Shown here: positions 19,963 through 27,429 of the stretch, piece by piece
How positions within the stretch are numbered: position 1 is the first letter of the stretch
Layout of the letters: each line of letters starts with the position of its first letter
DNA from: Rhodobacteraceae bacterium MED-G08
GTDB lineage: Bacteria > Pseudomonadota > Alphaproteobacteria > Rhodobacterales > Rhodobacteraceae
NCBI GenBank assembly: GCA_002457055.1
Contig: NTKT01000006.1
Span: 28,016-92,015 of the forward strand
Reading direction: 5' to 3'
Length of the DNA stretch: 64,000 bases
Position numbers and translations under genes: made by a program
Notes under the pieces: generated by a model
What the model saw: only the letters and a program-made list of their open reading frames with translations
Told to the model about the DNA's origin: nothing
Database searches by the model: none

Positions 19963-19997
19963 AAGAACGTTGTGTACACTGGCATGCATAATTTTTT

Positions 19998-20024
19998 ATT
20001 GACAGTAAAAATTTTATAGTCAAT
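19998..20024. promoter_or_regulatory. inverted repeat upstream of mcl
   Basis: ATTGAC (19998-20003) and GTCAAT (20019-20024) form a 6-bp inverted repeat around an AT-rich centre containing AAAATTTT. It lies 40-70 bases before mcl and could be an operator; TTGACA could also serve as a -35 box. Support is from sequence only. Confidence 0.25.
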
Positions 20025-20065
20025 GAGCACGATTAGACAATTTAATATGTAGGAGGAACCATAAA

Positions 20066-21043
20066 ATGTCTTTTTTTCCAATTGAGCAGGCGCCAGCCAG
20101 ATTGAACCGATCCGAACTCGCGGTTCCGGGCTCTCAAGTTAATATGTTTCAAAAGGCAGCGGACTCCGATGTAGATATTATTTTTCTAGATTTAGAAGAT
20201 GCAGTAGCTCCAGATGAGAAAGAGCAAGCACGTAAAAACATCATTAAGGCTTTGAATGAAATAGACTGGGGCACCAAAACCATGTCCATCAGAATTAATG
20301 GACTAGACACTCACTATATGTATCGAGATGTAGTCGACATTGTCGAGCAAGCGGGAGAAAGATTAGACCTAATAATGATCCCAAAAGTAGGAACCGCTGC
20401 TGATGTATACGCCGTCGACATGATGGTAACCCAAGTTGAAGATGCAATGGGCTATAAAAAGCGGATTGGCTTTGAACATATAATTGAGACGGCATTAGGC
20501 ATGCAAAACGTTTCCGAAATTGCAGCGGCTTCGAAACGCAATGAAAGCTTACATTTTGGAGTTGCTGACTACGCCGCTTCTACCCGAGCTCGTACAACTA
20601 GTATTGGTGGTGTGCATCCGGATTACTCAGTGCTAACAGATAAAGTAGAGGGTGAGGAACGGGATACTCACTGGGGTGATATGTGGCACTATGCTATAGC
20701 ACGTATGGTCGTTGCGGCTCGTGCAAATGGGTTAAGGCCAATAGATGGACCCTTTGGAGATTTCCAAGATCCGGATGGTTTCCGAGCAGCCGCAAAGAGG
20801 GCTGCTGTTTTAGGATGCGAAGGGAAATGGGCAATTCACCCGAGTCAAATTGCATTAGCAAATGAAGTAATGAGCCCATCAGATGCCGAAATACTTAAAG
20901 CAAACCGGATTTTAGAAGCTATGGCTGATGCGGAAGCAAGTGGTAAAGGTGCGGTATCTCTTGATGGACGGCTTATAGATTACGCATCTATAAAGCAGGC
21001 TGAAGTCCTTGTTGAGAAAGCAAAGCAAATTGCCGGTCGATGA
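20066..21043 (+). CDS. mcl: malyl-CoA lyase (L-malyl-CoA/beta-methylmalyl-CoA lyase type)
   Basis: Cleaves malyl-CoA to glyoxylate and acetyl-CoA. A 325-residue CitE/HpcH-fold enzyme with a strong ribosome-binding site (AGGAGG, 8 bases before the ATG). Seen motifs are the Mg/CoA site in IIFLDLEDAVAPDEK (about 35-50), PKVGTAADV (about 110) and the FGVADYAAS acidic segment (about 172-180). The length matches Mcl1 of alphaproteobacteria. It lies opposite mtkAB-ppc-glyA and directly upstream of gck, which it overlaps. It could also take part in the ethylmalonyl-CoA pathway, whose other genes are not seen here. Confidence 0.94.
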   Translation: MSFFPIEQAPARLNRSELAVPGSQVNMFQKAADSDVDIIFLDLEDAVAPDEKEQARKNIIKALNEIDWGTKTMSIRINGLDTHYMYRDVVDIVEQAGERLDLIMIPKVGTAADVYAVDMMVTQVEDAMGYKKRIGFEHIIETALGMQNVSEIAAASKRNESLHFGVADYAASTRARTTSIGGVHPDYSVLTDKVEGEERDTHWGDMWHYAIARMVVAARANGLRPIDGPFGDFQDPDGFRAAAKRAAVLGCEGKWAIHPSQIALANEVMSPSDAEILKANRILEAMADAEASGKGAVSLDGRLIDYASIKQAEVLVEKAKQIAGR

Positions 21044-22307
21044 CCTTAACGCATTAAAAGCCAACGCTGTAGAAGCCTATAGAGCTGCTGTTGAAAGGGC
21101 AAACCCTTTTACAGCAGTTCAATCTTGCATCAAAAAAAATGGTATACCAAAACCAAAAAACGGCGGACAGACACTAGTTATAGGCGTTGGTAAGGCAGCT
21201 CCAGCAATGATCAAAGGTCTACGAGAGCTACTGGATAGACCAAATAACTGTATTTGCATAACTCACAAAGAAAATGGAGAAAATGTTGAAAATTGTGAGA
21301 TGTTTAAGGCTGGACATCCCGTGCCTGACCAGACAGGAGAATTAGGATCAAAACGCGTGATCGCTGCACTGGAACAGGTCGGTAAAGATGACCAAGTTCT
21401 TTTCCTAGTATCCGGGGGGGGATCTGCTTTGATGCCAGCGCCTGTCGATGGAGTTAACCTAGAGGACAAAATAGTCCTCAATGAAATTCTATTAAGCAGT
21501 GGATTAAGTATTGATGAGATGAATCATGTTAGACAACAAACTTCAAAGTTGAAAGGCGGTGGCTTGCTGCATTATGCGGATCCAGCTCCAGTAACAAGTT
21601 ATATTCTTTCGGATGTGATTGGGAATGACCTACGGGTGATTGCAAGCGGACCAACCGTAAGCCCGCTAGGTACTAAAAAAAGCGCTTTAGACATTCTTGC
21701 CAATAACAACCTATTGAAGTTAATTCCAAAAAATATACTAAACCACTTCGAAGCAAAAACATCTGAACGAAAAAGCAATGATGCAGTTAATTATTTGATC
21801 GGCGATAACCGAGAAAGTATTCACGCTTCAGCGGAGTTTTTAAGCAAAAGCTTTGTGACATTTGTTGAAGACGAGCCATTGATTGGCGATGTAAACGATG
21901 CAGCAAAAAAAATTCATCAAAAATTAAAAGAAATTGAGTCGAGTACTAAACCTACCGCCATAGTATGGGGTGGTGAAACAACTGTTAAAATCAAAGGCTC
22001 TGGCCTAGGGGGACGCAATCAAGAACTCGCGTTAATTGTTGCTGAATTAGCTCATCAAGACCCGATCAGAAAATCATGGACTTTTCTGTCAGGAGGCACA
22101 GACGGACGAGATGGCCCAACCGAAGCAGCCGGGGCTATTGTTGATCAAGAAACATGTAAACGTATTCTTAGCGAAGGTTATCAAGTTTATGATTTCTTAG
22201 CAGAAAATAACAGTAACAAAGCTCTGAAAATATCCAATGACCTCCTGCATACTGGAGCCACTGGTACTAATGTAGCAGATGTGCAGATCCTTATAGTTTC
22301 TCAGTAG
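21009..22307 (+). CDS. glycerate 2-kinase (MOFRL family)
   Basis: Phosphorylates glycerate to 2-phosphoglycerate, linking hydroxypyruvate reduction to PEP in the serine cycle. The frame has no ATG near its start. The candidates are TTG at 21009 or 21030, both inside the end of mcl (overlap 14-35 bases), so translational coupling is likely. Up to 432 residues. The N-terminal GckA domain has VIGVGKAAPAMIKG and LVSGGGSALM; the C-terminal MOFRL domain has WGGETTVKIKGSGLGGRNQE and GTDGRDGPTEAAGA. Genes of this family have been named gck, ttuD or garK-like in different organisms. Confidence 0.92.
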   Translation: MLRKQSKLPVDDLNALKANAVEAYRAAVERANPFTAVQSCIKKNGIPKPKNGGQTLVIGVGKAAPAMIKGLRELLDRPNNCICITHKENGENVENCEMFKAGHPVPDQTGELGSKRVIAALEQVGKDDQVLFLVSGGGSALMPAPVDGVNLEDKIVLNEILLSSGLSIDEMNHVRQQTSKLKGGGLLHYADPAPVTSYILSDVIGNDLRVIASGPTVSPLGTKKSALDILANNNLLKLIPKNILNHFEAKTSERKSNDAVNYLIGDNRESIHASAEFLSKSFVTFVEDEPLIGDVNDAAKKIHQKLKEIESSTKPTAIVWGGETTVKIKGSGLGGRNQELALIVAELAHQDPIRKSWTFLSGGTDGRDGPTEAAGAIVDQETCKRILSEGYQVYDFLAENNSNKALKISNDLLHTGATGTNVADVQILIVSQ

Positions 22308-22443
22308 CACGCTCTAATTTCATAACTTTTTTATTATGTTTTTTACTCGCGCTTACAAAATTAAATTTTGGTAATACTTTTATTTGGCTATTTTTGAAAG
22401 TTGTGATAAACACTCCAAAGCCAACTAGAGAAGGGACACTTTA

Positions 22444-22545
22444 ATGGCTGGAGCGCTACGCAGACTTCGGTCTGAATTGGAGTACCAAAGATATGCATGG
22501 AATGTATTTTATCGTTGGTATGTATTAAGAGACTATAAAAAATAA
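22444..22545 (+). CDS. small ORF, 33 residues, Arg/Tyr/Trp-rich
   Basis: An ATG at 22444 preceded by GAGAAGGGAC opens a 33-residue frame ending at TAA 22545, immediately before a strong terminator. The product is basic and aromatic, with LRRLRSELEYQR followed by NVFYRWYVLRDYKK, and is predicted as one amphipathic helix. The size and Arg-rich pattern recall DUF1127-like small proteins, but I cannot assign it. The placement (own ribosome-binding site plus terminator right after the stop) is the main support. Confidence 0.45.
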   Translation: MAGALRRLRSELEYQRYAWNVFYRWYVLRDYKK

Positions 22546-22546
22546 A

Positions 22547-22584
22547 AAAACCCTTTGGGAATAGCCTCCCAAAGGGTTTTTTTT
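22547..22584. terminator. bidirectional rho-independent terminator
   Basis: CCCTTTGGGA (22551-22560) and TCCCAAAGGG (22567-22576) pair over 10 bp with loop ATAGCC, flanked by A-run upstream and T-run downstream. The A/T flanks allow it to end both the mcl-gck transcript and the converging MFS gene, whose stop codon lies at its edge. Confidence 0.9.
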
Positions 22585-23947
22585 AATTTGTCCTTGGCGG
22601 ATACTTACTAAGGTATCGAGAAAAATAAAATAAACCTAGAATAGCAAGCGCTAAGATAAAAGCCGGTAGAATGGTTATTGAGTTTTGCAAAGCTCTGAGT
22701 GCTCCAGGAACTTGGTCCGTAAATCCCTCACCAGATTCTCTCCACCCAAACAGAGCAAGAATGAGCGATAGTATTAATGGTGCAATTGCGTTTGAGACTT
22801 TTTGCCCAAATAACCAAATCGCGCTAAATGCACCCTCGATAGCATCTCCAGACTCGCTGCGAGTTATATCCATGAGATCGGGATAAATTGCCCATGGGAT
22901 CTGTTGGTATGCGCCATTTGTCATTCCCGCGACGACAAACAAGATGGCTATCAGCATGATGTCTACAGATGGTAAACTTAAAAAAATCGCAATAAGTAAA
23001 ATTATATAAATAACGAGCCCAAAAATTAATGCACTAACTTTTCCTAAGCGAGCTGACATCCAAACCCAGAAAGCCTGACTTAGAATAGACCCAAACACAA
23101 AGCAAGCGAACAGTAATGACAGTATTCCAAGCGCACTAGATGCGGGCGACAATAAGGAATTCCCACTATCAAAGATTAAATAGATTGCAGCAAAAGGGAG
23201 CCCAGCGGTTATTAGTGCAATTGCTAGGGTCATGATTCCATAAAGGCAAACTAAAATAACAAATGGTTTGTTCTTAAACACCAATAGCCAGGTTGACATA
23301 AATCCCCGAGCCGAAGGCGATAATATCCTTGGTGCTGTACGAGTTGACCATAAGGATCCCCAGATGGATAAAATTATAATTGGAGCAACGTATATTGCTG
23401 CTGTAAAATGGCCATCTCGTGTACCTCCGGCGAGCTGAGGAATTACCGCACCACCAAGTAGTATCCCCACACTTGCAAAAGCCATTCTGAAACCCATCAT
23501 TGTTGATCTTTCTTTGGGATCCTGCGTCATCTCACCGGCCGTGGCTCCATATGGAATTGCTACCATGGTAAAGCCAACTGTGGCCAATGCAAAGAAACCG
23601 CCAACCCAAATGAGAGTTCCTAAAAGGCTTAATGATTGGGGCACCCCAAATAATCCAATGATACCCCCAGAAAGAATTAACGCACCGATGACCATCCACG
23701 GCACTCTTCTTCCCCAACGCGAGTGAGTTCGGTCAGAAAGATAACCTACTATTGGATCAGTAATTATGTCGAAAATCAAAACACTTGTGGTCAGTAGACC
23801 AGCAATTCCAACAGGAACGTTAAGATAATTTGTTAAAAATGATAAAACTAATAATTGTTTTACTATAACAAAGACTACGATACCCATATCAGCCAGACCC
23901 CAGCCGGCTTTTTGACCAACCGATAATGTCCGAGTATGCGTTAGCAT
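22583..23947 (-). CDS. GPH-type (MelB-like) sugar:cation symporter, MFS superfamily
   Basis: A 454-residue membrane protein with about 12 hydrophobic segments. The N-terminal half has VGQKAGWGLADMG and the segment FDIITDPIVGYLSDRTHSRW followed by GRRVPW. This is the signature of glycoside-pentoside-hexuronide symporters. It also has the second-half AFWVWMSARLGK motif. No sugar enzyme lies beside it, so the substrate is unknown. It is a single gene facing the serine-cycle operon, separated by a shared terminator. Confidence 0.8.
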   Translation of the reverse strand: MLTHTRTLSVGQKAGWGLADMGIVVFVIVKQLLVLSFLTNYLNVPVGIAGLLTTSVLIFDIITDPIVGYLSDRTHSRWGRRVPWMVIGALILSGGIIGLFGVPQSLSLLGTLIWVGGFFALATVGFTMVAIPYGATAGEMTQDPKERSTMMGFRMAFASVGILLGGAVIPQLAGGTRDGHFTAAIYVAPIIILSIWGSLWSTRTAPRILSPSARGFMSTWLLVFKNKPFVILVCLYGIMTLAIALITAGLPFAAIYLIFDSGNSLLSPASSALGILSLLFACFVFGSILSQAFWVWMSARLGKVSALIFGLVIYIILLIAIFLSLPSVDIMLIAILFVVAGMTNGAYQQIPWAIYPDLMDITRSESGDAIEGAFSAIWLFGQKVSNAIAPLILSLILALFGWRESGEGFTDQVPGALRALQNSITILPAFILALAILGLFYFSRYLSKYPPRTN

Positions 23948-24041
23948 TTTTAGTTACCTCAAATCTAATAATCTATATTTAAGTGAAATTAGTATGTTCG
24001 ACCAGCATCACAGGCTTTGTTAAAATTTATTTAAAAACACA

Positions 24042-24455
24042 TTAGACTTTCTGATGCACTTCTACAATGTTGCCTTCGGGATCGTGAAAAAAGACTTGAT
24101 GCCATTCCTTTGCAAATGTTGTCCCATAGTCGGAATATGGTATTTTTCTATCATCCAAAAGTTTAATAAACGAATTTATATCGTCTGTTCTGAAAGCTAT
24201 GTGACCTCTTTCCACTGGATTGATGTGCTTATTATGCTTGTGGGCAACATCAAGGTTTCTTTCTGCAAGATGCATTTGCATGACCCCATCGGTCGCAAAT
24301 TTTATTTCACCGCTATAACCTTTCTCTTCAGTTTCAGATGGTCTTGGAAAATTTGCTATGGGAACATTTTCTAAGCCCAAGACGTCCGTATAAAATTCAT
24401 GCATTTTATTAACATCGGTCGAAACGAAATTAATGTGATGAAATTCAAGTCGCAT
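24042..24455 (-). CDS. VOC-superfamily (glyoxalase/dioxygenase-fold) protein
   Basis: A 137-residue vicinal-oxygen-chelate protein with two beta-alpha-beta-beta-beta modules. Candidate metal ligands are His in EFHHINF (about 6), His in RGHIAFR (about 88) and Glu in GNIVEVHQ (about 133). The region DPEGNIVEV is typical of glyoxalase I-like proteins. The function (isomerase, dioxygenase or resistance) cannot be told. It stands alone between the symporter and a membrane protein. Confidence 0.75.
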   Translation of the reverse strand: MRLEFHHINFVSTDVNKMHEFYTDVLGLENVPIANFPRPSETEEKGYSGEIKFATDGVMQMHLAERNLDVAHKHNKHINPVERGHIAFRTDDINSFIKLLDDRKIPYSDYGTTFAKEWHQVFFHDPEGNIVEVHQKV

Positions 24456-24537
24456 ATTTTGATCCTATTTTTAAAAATTTTACCAAGTAGATGCACTAAT
24501 CAGCTAATATTGGAACTCGTATCGAGAAAGATTCTTG

Positions 24538-25206
24538 CTAGCCACCCTTTGCCAAGCCCCAAAAATGAGAAAGACAGATCCTATCAATTAACCAGAATAA
24601 AGCATAGAAAAATACGCCAGTTAATATAGAAATAACGTAAAACTCTAGTCTATCGGCAAGCACCATGTCATTAAGGAAAGGATATGGAAGCCCAGCCGCC
24701 TTTGACCCAGCTGGCGAGTTATTTAAAGGACCAGTGACAAACTCAGTCCAGCCCACATAAGAGAAGCTGATTGACAGAGCCAATATAATTCCAGACTTAA
24801 ACTGCCTGAAAGACCTGTTTAGAAGGATCGAGTCTAGAAAAAGTAGTAGTGGCCCCAACAAATGTAAGTAGTATTCTTGAAACCAGACAATACTACCAGA
24901 ATAATTCACTAATTTGGGATCAATGAAGTATAACCGCCAATAAAGAAAAACAACCAATACATTCAAAACACATACAGCAGAAACAATCGCAAAGTGATTT
25001 TCTTTTTGTTCGTAAAAAGTGCGCCGAAATAACATTCCAGTCACAATTACATTACCAGTAAGTCCCCAAATAGTAAGATATCTAAACTGGAGTCCGAACC
25101 CTTTATAATTTGCCACATAAAACTGATAAAACCAATAAAGTATGGCAATCACAAAGCAGAAACCCCTAAAATAAAGTAAGTTCCTATGCGGCTTATTATT
25201 ATGCAA
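24538..25206 (-). CDS. six-TM integral membrane protein resembling the AIG1/FAR-17a (ADTRP) family
   Basis: A 222-residue protein with about six hydrophobic helices. The arrangement resembles eukaryotic AIG1/ADTRP: a FRYLTIWGL segment at about 41-49, including T45 at the position of the AIG1 nucleophile, then YWRLYFIDPKLV, then a helix with EYYLHLLGP placing H115 where AIG1 has its catalytic His. A C-terminal block LPYPFLND follows. AIG1 is a Thr-His hydrolase of fatty-acid esters of hydroxy fatty acids. Function here is inference from pattern only. It could instead belong to bacterial Pr6Pr-like membrane proteins. Confidence 0.5.
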   Translation of the reverse strand: MHNNKPHRNLLYFRGFCFVIAILYWFYQFYVANYKGFGLQFRYLTIWGLTGNVIVTGMLFRRTFYEQKENHFAIVSAVCVLNVLVVFLYWRLYFIDPKLVNYSGSIVWFQEYYLHLLGPLLLFLDSILLNRSFRQFKSGIILALSISFSYVGWTEFVTGPLNNSPAGSKAAGLPYPFLNDMVLADRLEFYVISILTGVFFYALFWLIDRICLSHFWGLAKGG

Positions 25207-25404
25207 AATGTTATTTTCTTTTTTTTGTAACTATTGGTCTTAACGCTCTTCAAAAAAAAGAGAGGCATTACATAGATTTCTTTTAACCCATGAAATTGCT
25301 AACTAAAACGATTATTTTTTGTTTTAGAATTTTCACTGTAGCTTTTGCAAACGCAATCAATTTCGAAGAAACAGTTTAAAATTAATGCCAATTACAGCTA
25401 GTTG

Positions 25405-25605
25405 TTAAGCTACTTTCAACACACGGTCGGTAGCTGCGAGAACTTGTGATAAAGAACGCCCAGAATCTGATAAGTCACCATTTGTCGTCAAATACCCACA
25501 ACGAATAGCGATCTCGTGCACGTCTCCACGGGTTATTTGGCCCATTCTCAACCGGCAATAGTCCAGAACTAGCTGTTTTTTCTTACTCTCGTTTACAGCG
25601 GTCAT
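25405..25605 (-). CDS. small hypothetical protein, 66 residues
   Basis: Not recognised. A soluble 66-residue protein with predicted helices and a GYLTTNGDLSDSG turn that looks like a small winged-helix wing. The same layout appears in the 61-residue protein at 60724-60909, so the two may be paralogues. It follows two other small minus-strand genes (25654-25812 and 25825-26016), so the three probably form one transcript. Confidence 0.55.
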   Translation of the reverse strand: MTAVNESKKKQLVLDYCRLRMGQITRGDVHEIAIRCGYLTTNGDLSDSGRSLSQVLAATDRVLKVA

Positions 25606-25653
25606 CTAAAAAATCCTATAATTCTTTCTACTTTTACCCCGCGTGTCGAAGCG

Positions 25654-25812
25654 CTACTTCTCCAGTTCAGGAGCAAGATTATTGTAGAGAAATACCATGA
25701 ACCAGATTGTTAAAAGTATTATAGGCACTATGCCAAGCAATAACATAGTTTCAATCTGCTGGTTAGACATACCCTCGCCAAGAAGTTTCTTCCATGTTAG
25801 TCCCATTTCCAT
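25654..25812 (-). CDS. small single-span membrane protein, 52 residues
   Basis: A frame of 52 residues from ATG 25812 to TAG 25654. The start has AAGGGG six bases upstream; a second in-frame ATG follows two codons later. The N-terminal half is polar (MGLTWKKLLGEGMSNQQIE). One transmembrane helix covers about 23-43 (LLLGIVPIILLTIWFMVFLY), and the tail is short and acidic. The gene lies 12 bases after the stop of the zinc-ribbon gene. Not recognised. Confidence 0.55.
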   Translation of the reverse strand: MEMGLTWKKLLGEGMSNQQIETMLLLGIVPIILLTIWFMVFLYNNLAPELEK

Positions 25813-25824
25813 TTCACGCCCCTT

Positions 25825-26016
25825 CTAACTAGCGATTGCCGGCACGCTCTGTACAAGAGTGAAGAATCCCGTGGCAATCGCAATACATACGAGTGTAGCG
25901 ATGCCTAAAATTCGCTGCCTATCATCCATAGAATAAAATTTGTCGCCGCAACTGGGGCACGAACTGCTCAGCGAATTAGCAATGACATTACATTTCTTAC
26001 AGCTAAAATTTTCCAT
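25825..26016 (-). CDS. small zinc-ribbon protein with C-terminal membrane anchor
   Basis: A 63-residue protein. An N-terminal zinc ribbon is formed by CKKC (about 6-9) and CPSC (about 20-23). One transmembrane helix follows at about 38-58. It is first in a cluster of three small minus-strand genes. Its role is unknown. The ribbon plus anchor layout suggests membrane-associated protein contact rather than DNA binding, but this is inference. Confidence 0.6.
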   Translation of the reverse strand: MENFSCKKCNVIANSLSSSCPSCGDKFYSMDDRQRILGIATLVCIAIATGFFTLVQSVPAIAS

Positions 26017-26239
26017 ATATTATAAATAACTTCCAAGAAAAAAAAGTCAATAAATACAATAGTATACATAAAATATCTAGAAAATTCAGTACACTAAATT
26101 TGTATTCAAATGTATGCCATAAGACAAAGCTCCTGGTACACCGTCTGTAATAAGTGATAACTCCCTAATTGATCTTTATCTCTCTTCCGGATTAAGCTCA
26201 TTTTATTGAAATATCTCACAATCTGTAGACTGACTATTA

Positions 26240-27382
26240 ATGATTAATGCACTTTCAAATCGCTCAGCTTACCCCTGCCTCGACCAAAATATTTATCTTA
26301 ATCAAGCATCACTAGGCTTACTGAGTGATGAAACAGTAAATGAAATGACAGAATTTCTCAGTACTGTCGCAAGGTACGGTAACCTTAAAATGACAGATAG
26401 AGAGGAAGCAAATTTTCTAAACCCCTTAAGGGGAAAAGTAGCAAGATTAGTGCAGGCGAAACAAAAAAATATAGCACTGGTATCGAGTGCCAGCGAGATA
26501 TTGTCTCAGATCCCCGAGTTGTGTAAGCCAAGAATACGAAGTAACGTTATTCTTGTTTCTACAGATTTTCCAGCAATTACACGACCTTGGCTACTTAAGG
26601 CTAAGACGAGCGATTTTGAAGTCTGCTTTATTCATGAAGTACCAGAGACTGATCTCACAAATGCTATTATCGAAAAAGTTGATTCCAACACATCTGTTGT
26701 ATGCCTTAGTTACGTGCAATTTGCCTCTGGGACACAGATCAACGTAGAAAAATTAAGCCAGCATACGAAGGAAGTTGGAGCAAAATTAGTTATTGATATT
26801 ACTCAGGCCGCGGGCGCAGTGCCAATAAGCATAAATGACTGGGCCGTAGATATTCTGGTATGCAGTGGCTACAAATGGTTGGGAAGCCACGGGGGTATTG
26901 CCTTTGGATGGTTTTCAGACGAAATTTTAGAACTAGATCCTCCTGCAATCGGCTGGTTCGGTAACGAAAACCCTTTTGACATGGAAGCAACCAAGTTGAA
27001 CTTATCGAAAACAGCAGCAAAATACACTCAATCAACTTTATCATATGTTTCGGTTGTAGGCTTGGATGTTGCGATAGAACAACTTTTGAAGATTGGAGTT
27101 GTAGAAATAATGAACCACTCTGACAAACTAGCAGAGCATTTATTCGCAATTATAGCTAACAGCGACTGGAAAGCATATAGACCAACGAAATCAAAAGGAT
27201 CCAGTTCCCATATTGTTTCACTAATGCATCCATCTAGCCATACAATCAGACGCAAGTTTGAATATTTATCTGAAGAAGGTTTGATTTGCGGAATAAGAAA
27301 TGACCGCCTTAGAGTATCAATTTCTCATTATAATGACAGTAACGACATTGAACAACTGGGGGCCTATTTACTTCGTGAATAA
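26240..27382 (+). CDS. class V PLP-dependent aminotransferase / cysteine desulfurase-like
   Basis: A 380-residue fold type I PLP enzyme. It shows the LNQASLGLLSDET opening, the PLP-interacting aspartate in LVIDITQAAGAVPI (about 180-193) and the Schiff-base lysine in SGYKWLGSHGG (about 214). No mobile cysteine loop typical of IscS is seen, so an aminotransferase or lyase role (for example kynureninase- or isopenicillin epimerase-like) is more likely. It is followed after 47 bases by the OYE-like flavoprotein on the same strand; the two are probably co-transcribed. Confidence 0.75.
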   Translation: MINALSNRSAYPCLDQNIYLNQASLGLLSDETVNEMTEFLSTVARYGNLKMTDREEANFLNPLRGKVARLVQAKQKNIALVSSASEILSQIPELCKPRIRSNVILVSTDFPAITRPWLLKAKTSDFEVCFIHEVPETDLTNAIIEKVDSNTSVVCLSYVQFASGTQINVEKLSQHTKEVGAKLVIDITQAAGAVPISINDWAVDILVCSGYKWLGSHGGIAFGWFSDEILELDPPAIGWFGNENPFDMEATKLNLSKTAAKYTQSTLSYVSVVGLDVAIEQLLKIGVVEIMNHSDKLAEHLFAIIANSDWKAYRPTKSKGSSSHIVSLMHPSSHTIRRKFEYLSEEGLICGIRNDRLRVSISHYNDSNDIEQLGAYLLRE

Positions 27383-27429
27383 TCACTAGTGGCTACAATT
27401 TATAACTGTAATTTTTATCAGGAAAAGAA

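Noticed and set aside
20694..20879. Frames on both strands inside mcl
   Set aside because: They lie wholly inside a clear malyl-CoA lyase gene and have no independent signals.
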